Positions 42,515-51,578 of a stretch of 64,000 nucleotides of DNA are shown here, piece after piece. The stretch is from Rheinheimera sp. (GTDB taxonomy: Bacteria > Pseudomonadota > Gammaproteobacteria > Enterobacterales > Alteromonadaceae): the NCBI RefSeq assembly GCF_030690345.1, contig NZ_JAUYGV010000007.1, positions 434,001 to 498,000 on the forward strand. The letters run 5' to 3'. Position 1 is the stretch's first letter; each line of letters opens with the position of its first letter. The notes below the pieces were generated by a model. That model made no database searches. It saw only the letters and a program-made list of their open reading frames with translations, and had not been told where the DNA came from. A program made the translations under genes and the position numbers.

Positions 42515-42885
42515 GCACTATCATGACGCAACCGAACGGCGGCCTTAATGGCACAGGCGCCTTACTCAGTGCAGGCAGTATTACCGGCGATGAAGTCTGT
42601 AATATGCAGGATGAAAAGCTGGGTAAGATCCAGGAGATTATGCTGGATATGGCAGAGGGCAAAATCCGTTATGTCGTGCTATCGGCCGGCGGCTTTCTCG
42701 GCATCGGCGATCGCCTGTTTGCTGTGCCGTGGAAAGCGCTGACGCTGGACAGGGAGAACCAGCGTTTTATGCTTGATGTCGATGTCGAGCGCTTAAAGAA
42801 CGCCCCTGGCTTCGATAAAGATCAATGGCCGGATATGGCTGATGCCAGTTGGAACTCGAGCGTTGAGTCTTACTACGCCAGATAG
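42511..42885 (+). CDS. Cytosolic PRC-barrel domain protein
   Basis: 124 aa, no signal peptide. PRC-barrel core 20-100: ALLSAGSITGDEVCNMQDEKLGKIQEIMLDMAEGKIRYVVLSAGGFLGIGDRLFAVPW (in parts), closely paralleling the exported PRC-barrel protein at 41746. C-terminal APGFDKDQWPDMADASW is common in photosystem H-subunit-like PRC proteins. Coupled to the Lys/Asp-rich gene. Role unknown. Confidence 0.85.
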   Translation: MSTIMTQPNGGLNGTGALLSAGSITGDEVCNMQDEKLGKIQEIMLDMAEGKIRYVVLSAGGFLGIGDRLFAVPWKALTLDRENQRFMLDVDVERLKNAPGFDKDQWPDMADASWNSSVESYYAR

Positions 42886-42939
42886 CGCCGGCAGATAGCA
42901 AGCCGGTGACAAGGACAGTTTTATCAGTCCGCATCATAT

Positions 42940-42961
42940 AACGCTGGCCCCGGCCGGCGTT
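42940..42961. terminator. GC-rich hairpin after PRC-barrel gene
   Basis: AACGCTGGCC, CC, GGCCGGCGTT: 10-bp stem with one G-T pair, followed by ACCTTTATA rather than a clean T tract. It may slow or end transcription before the DUF3185 gene. Confidence 0.5.
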
Positions 42962-43009
42962 ACCTTTATACAACAGAACACAGGTTTTATTCACCGGAAG
43001 GAGATTAAC

Positions 43010-43225
43010 ATGATAAATAACAGAATCCTGGCTATCGTATTACTTGTTGTAGGGGGGCTGCTGCTTTTCTTTGCATATCAGGCATCTGAAAGCTTAGGCG
43101 AGCAGGTGACAGAAGCCGTTACCGGCCGTTTTACTGATTCCACCACCTGGTTTCTGATCCTCGGTGCTGCATCGGCAATGGCAGGTGTTTGGCTGCTGCT
43201 GATGGGGAAATCCGCCCACAACTAA
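43010..43225 (+). CDS. DUF3185 family membrane protein
   Basis: 71 aa with two TM helices (about 5-24 and 46-66) and the pattern RILAIVLLVVGGLLLFFAYQASESLGEQVTEAVTGRFTDSTTWFLILG (residues 5-52) of DUF3185. GAAGGAG precedes the ATG. Small inner-membrane protein of unknown function, often beside stress genes. About 120 bases after the PRC-barrel gene. Confidence 0.88.
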   Translation: MINNRILAIVLLVVGGLLLFFAYQASESLGEQVTEAVTGRFTDSTTWFLILGAASAMAGVWLLLMGKSAHN

Positions 43226-43332
43226 CGCCGAAATTTGCCCGGCCCCATACTCTGGCAGAATTGCAGGCTGTGGGGTTGGCGCCAGCGCAGTGCAATTTGG
43301 TCATAGTACAATTTGGCTATGGTTAAACCTGG

Positions 43333-43341
43333 CTATACTTA
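43333..43341 (+). promoter_or_regulatory. Sigma-S-like -10 upstream of DUF6482 gene
   Basis: CTATACTTA matches the extended -10 preferred by RpoS (KCTAYACTTA type). A weak TTGGCT lies 15 bases upstream of the TATACT hexamer. It is 116 bases from the ATG at 43457. Suggests stationary-phase/stress expression, by inference. Confidence 0.5.
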
Positions 43342-43456
43342 GTGGCATCCGGGTTCAGTTGCGGCAGATCTGAACCTCAGCCGGCGTCGTAAAAGCAATG
43401 TAATCGCAGTAATAACGTTGCAGACATAACGCCAACCTGAAAACAGGAGCCTAAGC

Positions 43457-43765
43457 ATGCCTTACCATCGTGCCAATCATTTAAATCATCAGGATGTACG
43501 CATTAATGAACTGACCATTCATTCGTTTGAAATGGGCGTTTATCTGGCAGAGGCCGACTACGACGGCCGCAAAGCATTTTTAGTTGATGAAGACAACAAG
43601 CCTCAGCAGTTTCACAGCATAGATGAAGTGAAGCTGGCGCTTAACCGTTGCACTATTTACCAGGCGTATTTAGTGCATCAGTCAGCCTATGATGAAATGT
43701 GCGGCGGCGCTGAAAAAGTAGATAACACCTTAAAAGTGCCGCTGTTTGTGCCCGGTGTTAGTTAA
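43457..43765 (+). CDS. DUF6482 family protein
   Basis: 102 aa cytosolic protein. INELTIHSFEMGVYLAEADYDGRK, VLHQSAYDEMCG-like VHQSAYDEMCG near 77 and the ending LKVPLFV fit DUF6482, known from Pseudomonas and relatives. No enzyme motif. CAGGAG precedes the ATG. It ends the stress-like cluster and is convergent with the pyruvyltransferase gene after 6 bases. Confidence 0.8.
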   Translation: MPYHRANHLNHQDVRINELTIHSFEMGVYLAEADYDGRKAFLVDEDNKPQQFHSIDEVKLALNRCTIYQAYLVHQSAYDEMCGGAEKVDNTLKVPLFVPGVS

Positions 43766-43771
43766 TGCACA

Positions 43772-44932
43772 CTAGCCGATAGCCTGATACAGCCGCTGCC
43801 ACATGGCGGCATTTTGCTGCTTCAGGCCTGCCGCTTTGAGCTTTACCTCAGCTGCCAGGCTGGCTTTATTGTCCAGCAACTGCTGCAGCGCGCTAAGCAG
43901 GCTTTGCTCGCTTAGCTCTGTTACACAGTAATCTGCCATGCCAAAGTCGGTCATCATGGCGTGGTACTTGTGGCTCCAACTGGTGGCAATGCAGGGCACA
44001 CCCTGGCTTAGCGCATTTACCGCGCCGTGAAACCGTGAGCTTATCGCCAGTTCCGCCTTGCCGATAAAAGCTTTTACCGCCAACGGGTCGTCAATGTGCA
44101 CTATCTGACATGGCGCTTTGGCGGCAATTTCTGCACACAATTGCGCATCTTCTTTACCTTCATGATTTACCAGTACGCACTGCAACCCTTCGGCTGCGAG
44201 TTTGTTGGCGGCAGCGGCAAAGGCGGCGATATAGTCGTTACGTTGCTGCTCAGCACCGGCGTGGTTAAAGCTGGATACCACCTTGTTATTCGGAATAAGT
44301 GCAGCGTAAGGGCCGTTTACAGTCGGTATTTCATCATTGGCACGCGCAGTTAAACCAACAGTGAAGTCCGGTGTTAATACTACCGAGTCCGGCAAGTTGG
44401 GCACACAGCTTTGCAAGTGTTGCAATGACACCGGATCGCGGACAAAAATTAACCTGGCGTGTTGGATAATATCGCGCATCGCCGCTTTACTGGCGTCGGT
44501 TTTAAACGGGCCAAAGGCCTGTGGCATAAACACAAAAGGTTTACCTGCTTTGGCAAAACGCACCACTTCTTTGGCAGTATTTTGTAAAAAGCGCAGCGGC
44601 CACTGATCGCCATAAGCAAAACCGCTGGCTTCCAGCACAAGGTCAACTTGCTGCTCGCTTACCATGCCGTAGCGGTTAAACAGCCGCTGTACTGCGCCCG
44701 GCAACTTGCCGATTAACGGTGTTAAATCCAGGCCACCGCGGCGAAACGACAGCTTTTGCCAGGCACCTAAGCGGGCGCGTTCCACATAAGGCAGGTTTGG
44801 TCCCGGGGACAGCACCAGCTCTACCTGTTGTTTAATGCCTTTTAGCCCTTCCAGACTGGCCAATAACATTAAATAAGCGCCTTTATTGCGAAACTGCACG
44901 CCTTTAATTTCAACGAAAAGTGGTTTGCTCAT
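43772..44932 (-). CDS. Polysaccharide pyruvyl transferase family protein
   Basis: 386 aa. Family marks: VEIKGVQFRNKGAYLMLLASL at the N-terminus, LVLEASGFAYGDQW near 100, FVFMPQAFGPFKTDASKA near 140 (in parts), FVRDPVSLQHLQ near 178, and AELAISSRFHGAVNALSQGVPCIATSWSHKY near 305 (in parts) with the conserved SxRxH. Members transfer pyruvate from PEP onto sugars or act as CsaB-like sugar modifiers. Last gene of the leftward wecA-flippase operon, 12 bases after the flippase. Confidence 0.9.
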   Translation of the reverse strand: MSKPLFVEIKGVQFRNKGAYLMLLASLEGLKGIKQQVELVLSPGPNLPYVERARLGAWQKLSFRRGGLDLTPLIGKLPGAVQRLFNRYGMVSEQQVDLVLEASGFAYGDQWPLRFLQNTAKEVVRFAKAGKPFVFMPQAFGPFKTDASKAAMRDIIQHARLIFVRDPVSLQHLQSCVPNLPDSVVLTPDFTVGLTARANDEIPTVNGPYAALIPNNKVVSSFNHAGAEQQRNDYIAAFAAAANKLAAEGLQCVLVNHEGKEDAQLCAEIAAKAPCQIVHIDDPLAVKAFIGKAELAISSRFHGAVNALSQGVPCIATSWSHKYHAMMTDFGMADYCVTELSEQSLLSALQQLLDNKASLAAEVKLKAAGLKQQNAAMWQRLYQAIG

Positions 44933-44944
44933 AGAAAAACCTTG

Positions 44945-46264
44945 TTAGTGAGTGTCTGTGCGGCGCACAGTAATAAGTTGCCATAGCTGGGCGCGGGTGC
45001 TTTTTGCCAGCAACAGGAAAAACAACGACGCATAGGCATAAGATATTAATGTGGCCCACGCCGCGCCAACAATACCCATGGTTGGAATAAGCCATAAATT
45101 TAAACCGACATTAAGGATGGCGCCGATACCGTGGCTTAGCAGCGACAACGGTTCCTGCTCGGTAATAAGTAAATGCTGACTGATCAAATAACGCACAAAG
45201 ATAAAACAACCGGCCCAGATATGAATGCGCAGCACGTCAACGGCGGCGGCAAAGCTGTCGCCAAATAACAGGCTGATAATCCACGGCGCGGCCAGCGACA
45301 TCAGTACCGCTATAGTAAAGGCTGCGCTGAAAAACAGCAGCGCAAAGCGGCGTAACTTTAAGTAGTAGGTGGTTTTGCCCAGTTGATAGGCTTTTAGCAT
45401 ATCCGGGTAGTAGCGTGCGGCTAAGGTAGCCGGAAACACATACCACAGTTCAGATAAACGGCTGGCGGCGGCATAAATACCGGCCTGTTCGGTGCCGGCG
45501 ATAGAGCCTATCATCACAATATCAATTTTCAGGTAAATTACCGACACTATGCCGGACAACCACAACCAGGACGAGCGGCGCAGCAGCTGTTTGGCCTGTT
45601 GCCAGTTAAACCAGCGCGGATGATAGCCCGGCCAGCGTGCGTCATCTTTGCTAAACGGCTGAAGTTTGCGCCGGTAAATAACATACTGTGCCATGCCGAC
45701 CAGAAAAAACTCGATACCGGTTAGCAGCAGCAGGCTGGCAATACCAAAGCCGCTGTACAGCAGGGTGAGTTTAACGCCGAAGCTCAGCAGCGATATTGCC
45801 GATTTAACATAGGCCAGCGTGCGAAACGTACCCTGATAATTTAAGTAGAATTCAAACAGTAAAAAGCCGAAAAACGCCTGCAACAAGAACAGTACCGGGA
45901 TGGCAACAGCGGTATTGCCGGCAAACATGGCCGGATACAGCAGATAAAATGCCATCAACATCAGGCTGCCACCTGCTATGCCAAGGCCCAGCCGGATACT
46001 GATGGCGCTGTACAGCATGGTCATGGCATCGTGGCCGCTGTCGTGTTTTACCATCTGGCGCACTACTATATTGTTCAGCCCCATGCTGGTTATCGGCACC
46101 AAAAAGGCACTCCACGCCATCACAATGGAATAAACACCCAGCTCGCTCGCACCCAGCATGCGGGCAACAAATACCGTTAGTACCGCACCGGCAGCCAGCT
46201 TAACCATTTTGTCACCCAGCATCGCCGTGGCGCGGGCCTGCAACAGCTTTTTTATGATTTTCAC
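44945..46264 (-). CDS. Oligosaccharide flippase (Wzx/PST family)
   Basis: 439 aa integral membrane protein with about 12 TM helices. KLAAGAVLTVFVARMLGASELGVYSIVMAWSAFLVPI (residues 23-60) is the usual first-domain opening, followed by GLNNIVVRQMVKHD. Flips undecaprenyl-diphosphate oligosaccharide units to the periplasm. Lies between wecA and the pyruvyltransferase on the same strand. The donor chain is unknown. Confidence 0.9.
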   Translation of the reverse strand: MKIIKKLLQARATAMLGDKMVKLAAGAVLTVFVARMLGASELGVYSIVMAWSAFLVPITSMGLNNIVVRQMVKHDSGHDAMTMLYSAISIRLGLGIAGGSLMLMAFYLLYPAMFAGNTAVAIPVLFLLQAFFGFLLFEFYLNYQGTFRTLAYVKSAISLLSFGVKLTLLYSGFGIASLLLLTGIEFFLVGMAQYVIYRRKLQPFSKDDARWPGYHPRWFNWQQAKQLLRRSSWLWLSGIVSVIYLKIDIVMIGSIAGTEQAGIYAAASRLSELWYVFPATLAARYYPDMLKAYQLGKTTYYLKLRRFALLFFSAAFTIAVLMSLAAPWIISLLFGDSFAAAVDVLRIHIWAGCFIFVRYLISQHLLITEQEPLSLLSHGIGAILNVGLNLWLIPTMGIVGAAWATLISYAYASLFFLLLAKSTRAQLWQLITVRRTDTH

Positions 46265-46305
46265 TACTTAACTGTCCTTATTTAATGACGGCTACTTAAC
46301 TGGCG

Positions 46306-47382
46306 TTACTTCACCGCCCCAGGCTGGCGGTTGTGCAGTCGCTTATGGCGAAAGTGCGAGATAATACGCCAGATATGTTGTAGCAGATACAGGTAAGAGG
46401 CAAACAGCGCGATAAACAGCGCTAACATTAGCGGCTCCGGTAGCAGCAGGTATTCGCCGATAATGCCGATACAGGCACAAATACAGGCCAGCGCGGTAAT
46501 AAGCGCCAGCGACTCGCGTGAGCTTAAACCCAAACGCAGTGAAATATGGTGCAGGTGTTCGCGGTCGGCCTGAAACGGCGACTGGCCCTTGCGGATGCGG
46601 CGCACCATAATGGCAATCATGTCCATCAGCGGAATAGCGATGATCCACAATGCGGTAACCGGGCGAAAGCTGGCGCTCTCACTTTGGGTGCCGATAATCA
46701 GCAGCCAAATCACGCTCAGGCCAATTAACATGCTGCCGGCATCGCCCATAAAAATACGCCGGCCCGGTACCAAATTCAGGTTGCACGCCAGGTAGGGCAG
46801 TAGCGCCAGTGCCAACGCCAGCGCAAAACCGGCATATAACTGCTGGCCCCATAACGCCATAAAAATAGCGATGCTGACAAAACTAACCAGGCTGAGCATA
46901 CCGGCCAGGCCGTCTATGCCGTCGGTCATATTAAAGGCGTTAATCGCGGCGATAACGGCAATCAGGGTAACCGGTAGCCCCAGCACACCAAGCTCTATTA
47001 CGCCAAAACCAAACAGATTACCCAGGCTGGCCAAGTGCAAATTCAGGCTGTAAGTCATGGCCAGGCCCACTAACGTTTGTACCGCCAGGCGCAGCTTTAC
47101 ACTTAAATCGAAGTAGTCATCAAATACGCCTAATACCAGAATAACGCCGCTGCAGGCCAGATAATAAAACGGTTGTATGTTGCTGTCGGCAAACAGCAGC
47201 ATGGCAATGGCCAGGCCGCAGTACGTGGCAATACCGCCGATCAACGGCACAGCGCCCTGGTGCTGCTTGCGACCGCGCGGTATATCTACCAGGCCAACGC
47301 GCACCGACAACGGATATAATACCGCGATGGCAGCGATGGCGGCGAACAAAGCAGTAAGATAAAGGCTAATATATTCAGACAT
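46306..47382 (-). CDS. wecA: Undecaprenyl-phosphate HexNAc-1-phosphate transferase (WecA-like)
   Basis: 358 aa polytopic MraY/WecA-family enzyme (about 11 TM helices). Seen: HQGAVPLIGGIATYCG near 41, metal-binding VFDDYFDLSVKLR near 86, NAFNMTDGIDGLAGML near 146 and FMGDAGSMLIG near 212 with the catalytic Asp, then a cytosolic loop with HLHHISLRLGL (His-rich, typical). It transfers GlcNAc-1-P or a related sugar to undecaprenyl phosphate to start the second locus's repeat unit. First gene of the leftward operon. Confidence 0.92.
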   Translation of the reverse strand: MSEYISLYLTALFAAIAAIAVLYPLSVRVGLVDIPRGRKQHQGAVPLIGGIATYCGLAIAMLLFADSNIQPFYYLACSGVILVLGVFDDYFDLSVKLRLAVQTLVGLAMTYSLNLHLASLGNLFGFGVIELGVLGLPVTLIAVIAAINAFNMTDGIDGLAGMLSLVSFVSIAIFMALWGQQLYAGFALALALALLPYLACNLNLVPGRRIFMGDAGSMLIGLSVIWLLIIGTQSESASFRPVTALWIIAIPLMDMIAIMVRRIRKGQSPFQADREHLHHISLRLGLSSRESLALITALACICACIGIIGEYLLLPEPLMLALFIALFASYLYLLQHIWRIISHFRHKRLHNRQPGAVK

Positions 47383-47553
47383 TTAACTATCCTGGTTACG
47401 TCAGGGTGAACAGTTATTCAGCCGGGCGTCAGCTACAATCGGTTTTACTGGCGCTATTCCGGTTGTAGCGCAATGCGCTATAAACTAAGTGTTTTTCCGG
47501 CTGACAACAAGTATTGTACACAGTCCGCCAGCGGTTCAGGGTGATATTTCAGC
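47383..47553. promoter_or_regulatory. Divergent promoter region of the second polysaccharide locus
   Basis: 171 bases between the divergent wecA and GT4 genes. Both operons must start here. I see no RfaH ops element (GGCGGTAGC) and no convincing -35/-10 pair, only an A+T-richer stretch near 47480-47525. Position is the only evidence. Confidence 0.4.
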
Positions 47554-48609
47554 GTGCAGGCAGCAAAGAGTAACATTTTAATTATCAGTAATATGGGCCC
47601 CAAGCCATCATCACCGTTTCAGGGCAAGTTTGTCCACAATCAGGTATGGGCGCTGGCAGCGCTTAATCCTGCGTATCATTATATGCGCTGGCACAGTGAC
47701 TCTTTGCTGAACAAGTGGTTGAAATATCCCGTTTTTGCGCTCGATTTTCTCTGGCGCTTTATTATAAGCCGGCGCCGTTTTGATATTGTGCATGTGCATT
47801 ATTTTTACCCCACTATCTGGCTCGCGCTGCTGTATAAAGCCTTGCGTAACCCGAAAGTGAAAATTGTCGTTACCTGCCACGGCAGTGATATTTATCTGTA
47901 TCAGCCGCCCGGTAAAGCTTATCGCTGGTGCGCGGCAAAGGTAGACCAATGGATTTTTGCCAGTAAAGCGCTGGCGCGGCAGTTTAGCTTGCCGCTAAAG
48001 CGCGCCACAGTATTGCCGGCCGGTATCAGCGAGCTGTTTGGCCAGGCACAGCAGCTGAGCTGGCAGGATAAAAGCATCGATATCTTGTATGTCGGCAGCC
48101 TGGATCATAACAAAGGCATGGACCGCTTACTGGCCTTGCTGCCGCAGTTGCAGGATAAAAAACTGGTTATCGCCGGCTCCGGCCCCTGGCTGGATAAACT
48201 GCACTCTGCCGCCAGGCGTTTTCCCAATGTACTGGTAGTAGGGCCGAAAGACAGCCAGGCGTTAAAACAGTTATACAGCCAGGCGCGCTGTTTTATCAGC
48301 CTGTCACGCCATGAAGCCTTTGGTTTGGTGATGGCAGAAGCCATGGCCTGTTACACCCCGGTTATTGCTACCCATACCGACGGTGCAGCAGAGCAGATTA
48401 ACCACGGCGACAATGGTATTCTTATCAGCCAGCAGGGCACAGAGCAGCAACTGCATACTGCGCTGGAACATACCCTGGCACAGTTTTTTGCCCAATCTGA
48501 AGAGCAATACCGGCAAATGCAGCACTCTGCCCGCAGCAGCGCAGAGCAATATCTGCTGAGTCGGGTGATCACCGAATTACAACAGCTTTATCAGGATGTT
48601 TTACGATGA
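47554..48609 (+). CDS. Glycosyltransferase family 4
   Basis: 351 aa GT-B enzyme. N-domain ILIISNMGPKPSSPFQGKFV, IVHVHYFYPTIW near 83 and CHGSDIYLY near 110; C-domain DILYVGSLDHNKGMDRLLALLPQL near 170 (in parts) and SRHEAFGLVMAEAMACYTPVIATHTDG near 250 (in parts) with the EAFGLVMAEA motif. GTG start at 47554; no better start is visible. Its end overlaps the WecG-like gene by four bases (ATGA). Confidence 0.88.
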   Translation: MQAAKSNILIISNMGPKPSSPFQGKFVHNQVWALAALNPAYHYMRWHSDSLLNKWLKYPVFALDFLWRFIISRRRFDIVHVHYFYPTIWLALLYKALRNPKVKIVVTCHGSDIYLYQPPGKAYRWCAAKVDQWIFASKALARQFSLPLKRATVLPAGISELFGQAQQLSWQDKSIDILYVGSLDHNKGMDRLLALLPQLQDKKLVIAGSGPWLDKLHSAARRFPNVLVVGPKDSQALKQLYSQARCFISLSRHEAFGLVMAEAMACYTPVIATHTDGAAEQINHGDNGILISQQGTEQQLHTALEHTLAQFFAQSEEQYRQMQHSARSSAEQYLLSRVITELQQLYQDVLR

Positions 48610-49376
48610 ATGCAAGCAACGCCAATAGCATGACGCCGGACAATTCAGTTACCACGGCACCGCCGCCACAGGTGAGCATAGGGCCGGTGCAGGTATCGGC
48701 CTTTGCCGGTATGACCCAGTTACTGGCCTATATAGTACGCGAGGATGGCAGCGTGTATGCCGGCTCGGCCATTGCCATTAACCCGGAAAAAGTATTAACC
48801 GCAATGCGTGAACCGCAAATTGCTGCTGTTATTGCCGCGGCCGATATTCGCTATGCAGATGGGATTGGCGTGGTAAAGGTGATGCGCAAACGCTTGAAAC
48901 AAGCAGTGCAGCGCATCCCGGGTTGTGAGTTGTGGCAGCAGTTGATGCTGCGCGCGGCCCACTATAAGGTGCCGGTATTTATTGTTGGTGCCACCCCGGA
49001 AGTTAACCGGCAAACGGCAACTAAGCTGCTGCAACAAAAAACCAATCTGGTGGGCGCGGTGGATGGTTACTTTAAAGATGAAGCGGCGCTGATTGCGCAA
49101 ATTAAGCAAAGCGGCGCCCGTATTGTCAGTGTGGCCATGGGTTCACCGAAGCAGGAGCTGCTGATCCAGCGTATTCGGGCGCAGCATCCGGACTGTTTTT
49201 ATATGGGCGTGGGCGGCACTTATGATGTGTTTACCGGTAATGTAAAACGGGCACCGCCGCTTTGGTGTAAGCTGAACCTGGAATGGGCCTATCGCTTGTT
49301 ATCACAACCCAGCCGTATTGGCCGGCAACTGGGCTTGCTGCGCTACGTCTGGTGGTACTGGACCGGTAAAATTTAA
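48606..49376 (+). CDS. WecG/TagA/CpsF family glycosyltransferase
   Basis: 256 aa GT26. Marks: YADGIGVVKVMRKR near 79 with the catalytic Asp, RIPGCELWQQLMLRA near 99, FIVGATPEVNRQTATKL near 120 and VAMGSPKQELLIQRI near 170 plus GVGGTYDVFTGNVKRAPPLW near 200. The family adds ManNAc or ManNAcA to lipid-linked GlcNAc. Residues 1-25 are an unusual polar Asn/Thr/Pro-rich N-terminal extension. It follows the GT4 by overlap and precedes the GT2 gene. Confidence 0.9.
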   Translation: MNASNANSMTPDNSVTTAPPPQVSIGPVQVSAFAGMTQLLAYIVREDGSVYAGSAIAINPEKVLTAMREPQIAAVIAAADIRYADGIGVVKVMRKRLKQAVQRIPGCELWQQLMLRAAHYKVPVFIVGATPEVNRQTATKLLQQKTNLVGAVDGYFKDEAALIAQIKQSGARIVSVAMGSPKQELLIQRIRAQHPDCFYMGVGGTYDVFTGNVKRAPPLWCKLNLEWAYRLLSQPSRIGRQLGLLRYVWWYWTGKI

Positions 49377-49395
49377 CGCTATGGAAGCTAACAAC

Positions 49396-50295
49396 ATGAG
49401 CACGCAACCGTTACCGCTGATCAGTGTTTATATGCCGACCTTTAACCGTGTGCAGATGGCAATACGTGCCATTGAATCGGTACTGGCACAGGATTACGCC
49501 AATATTGAATTGCTGGTGGTCGATGATGCCTCTACCGATGATACCTGGGCGGTGTTGACCAACAAATATATTAATGATGAGCGCATCCGATTTTTCCGCC
49601 AAGCCAGCGGCCAGGGCGCCTGTGCGGCGCGTAACCGCGCCATTAGCGAAGCCAAAGGCGAGTTTGTTACCGGCATTGATGATGACGACGAGTTTTTACC
49701 CTGGCGCTTAAGCAGTTTGTATAACGCTTATAACGACAAATACAGTTGTGTCTGCTCCGGCTATATCTGGGATTACGGTACGGTACAAAAAAAGCTGTTT
49801 GCCGAGCGCCGCGTGGTCAATCTTACCGAACTGCTCGATTTACACACGCTGTCTAATCAGGCACTGGTGCGGCGCGAGCGCATGTTGCAGTTGGGCGGCT
49901 TTGATACCGGCCTGGCGGCGTTTCAGGATTACGATATGTGGGTAAGGGTAGTGCAGGCTTTCGGCCCGGCGCTGCGTATTGCTGATGCCAGTTACAAGGT
50001 AAATGTCGGCCATGAGCTGGGGCGCATAACTAATTCGCCGAAACGGCTGGATGCGCACAAACAGTTTGTTGCCAAACACCGTGTGCATATGAGCGAGCGT
50101 AACCTGCAAAACCAGATGTTTTACCGCCAAAGCATGGAGCAAATTCCGCTGACGCTGTCACAATTACTCAGCAGCAGCCGTTATGGCTTGGTGCAGTTAA
50201 AGTGGCGTTACTATATTAAGCACAAGCTGGGCGTGCTCAGCCGCTGGCGCATTAAAGTGTTTAGTAAGGGCCTGGCAGGGTTGTTTAAAAAATAA
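49396..50295 (+). CDS. Glycosyltransferase family 2
   Basis: 299 aa from ATG 49396 (GGAAG 8 bases upstream); ATG 49381 is an alternative five residues longer. GT-A domain with LISVYMPTFNRVQMAIRAIESVLAQDY (residues 7-33 in parts), VVDDASTDDT near 42, the DxD-type GIDDDDEF near 95 and FQDYDMWVRVV near 173. C-terminal basic region (KWRYYIKHKLG). TAATG links it to the polymerase gene. Sugar specificity unknown. Confidence 0.88.
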   Translation: MSTQPLPLISVYMPTFNRVQMAIRAIESVLAQDYANIELLVVDDASTDDTWAVLTNKYINDERIRFFRQASGQGACAARNRAISEAKGEFVTGIDDDDEFLPWRLSSLYNAYNDKYSCVCSGYIWDYGTVQKKLFAERRVVNLTELLDLHTLSNQALVRRERMLQLGGFDTGLAAFQDYDMWVRVVQAFGPALRIADASYKVNVGHELGRITNSPKRLDAHKQFVAKHRVHMSERNLQNQMFYRQSMEQIPLTLSQLLSSSRYGLVQLKWRYYIKHKLGVLSRWRIKVFSKGLAGLFKK

Positions 50296-51578
50296 TGCCG
50301 CCGCTGTTGCTGACCACAAGGCTGCAAAGCAGCATTGATAAACTACTGTGCTATCTGATCCCGCTGTTTTTAGCGGTTGATTGCTTAAATGGCGCTTTGC
50401 TGCAATGGCATGGCAGCAGTTACGGCTTATCCATTGGCTATAAGTTTGTTGTGCTGCTGTTGATGGCGCTGACATTGCTGCTGCAACAACCCCGATTGGT
50501 GTTTGCTCTGCTGGCGCTGTTACTGCTGCTGTTGGCAGGCCCGGCAATGCACTGGTCTGGTATTGCTACACGCTGGATGCTGGCCGACATTCAACTGGCG
50601 GTTAAAGTGCTTAGCCCGTTGCTGGCATTAGCATTTTTGCTGTCGTTGCAACAGCGCCAACCCGCCTTGGCAAAACGTTTGTTAAAACAAACGCTGTATA
50701 TCAGTGCCCTGGTATTGTTGCTAAATGTGCTGGCCGGTGCTGCCGGGTTGGGCTTTACTGCCTATCAGCCGCTGGATGGCGTGGCGCAGTCGTTTTTGGG
50801 CATTAAAGGCTTTTTTTACTCCACCAACGAATTATCCGCCGTACTGCTGGTAATTAGTTGTGGCTTGCTGGTGCTGAGCTGGCCGCAACATAAAGCCGCC
50901 TATGCCCTAATCAGTGCCTGTGCGCTGGTGTTGGCAGTGCTGTTGCTGACCAAAACCGGTTTATTTGGTGTGCTGGTGCTGGTTATGTTGGTGCCACTGC
51001 TGATGCAGCCGGCGGCATTTTGGCAGCGGCAACGCCGTGTTATCGCAATAATGGCAGCGCTATTGCTGCTGTTATTAATACTGCTGCTGTTAAACGGTGA
51101 GAATCTGCTAAGGCTGCTTGGTATTTACGACAAGCTGAGCTTTGTTTATCAGCAGCGCGGTATCAGCGGTATCTTGCTGTCGTCGCGTGACTATTATGCC
51201 GGCCGCATCTGGCAAACTGCAGCAGAGCACTACAGCGACTGGCAGCGCTTCGGCGGGGTAGGTCAGGGCGGTATAGCGCTGTATTTGAAAAAATACTTTG
51301 CCGAGCTGGATTGGTTTGACTTACTGGTGTTTCACGGTATTGCCGGTTTACTGTTGTTTATTCTGGTGTTCACTGTCTTTATCCGTCATAGCTGGCAGTT
51401 GCGCGCCAGCGGTGCCGGGCGAAGCTTGTTACTGTTAAACCTGTTGTTGCTGCTGGTGTCGTCGCTGGCGGGGCATATTCTGACCTCCGGCATGCTGTGG
51501 CTGCCCTGGGCCTTATGTAACGCCTTGTTGTGGCAAAGCGCAGCCGGCAAGAGGAGTGCTGATGAAAGACATTCTTGA
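50295..51578 (+). CDS. Polysaccharide polymerase, Wzy-like membrane protein
   Basis: 427 aa, Leu-rich, roughly 10-12 TM helices with a long periplasmic loop at about 260-340 (NGENLLRLLGIYDKLSFVYQQRGISGILLSSRDYYAGR in parts). No universal motif exists for Wzy; the call rests on topology and on position in a locus with flippase, WecA and transferases. An O-antigen ligase-like role is less likely because a separate Wzy_C protein is encoded at 53482. Starts on the stop codon of the GT2 gene. Confidence 0.72.
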   Translation: MPPLLLTTRLQSSIDKLLCYLIPLFLAVDCLNGALLQWHGSSYGLSIGYKFVVLLLMALTLLLQQPRLVFALLALLLLLLAGPAMHWSGIATRWMLADIQLAVKVLSPLLALAFLLSLQQRQPALAKRLLKQTLYISALVLLLNVLAGAAGLGFTAYQPLDGVAQSFLGIKGFFYSTNELSAVLLVISCGLLVLSWPQHKAAYALISACALVLAVLLLTKTGLFGVLVLVMLVPLLMQPAAFWQRQRRVIAIMAALLLLLLILLLLNGENLLRLLGIYDKLSFVYQQRGISGILLSSRDYYAGRIWQTAAEHYSDWQRFGGVGQGGIALYLKKYFAELDWFDLLVFHGIAGLLLFILVFTVFIRHSWQLRASGAGRSLLLLNLLLLLVSSLAGHILTSGMLWLPWALCNALLWQSAAGKRSADERHS

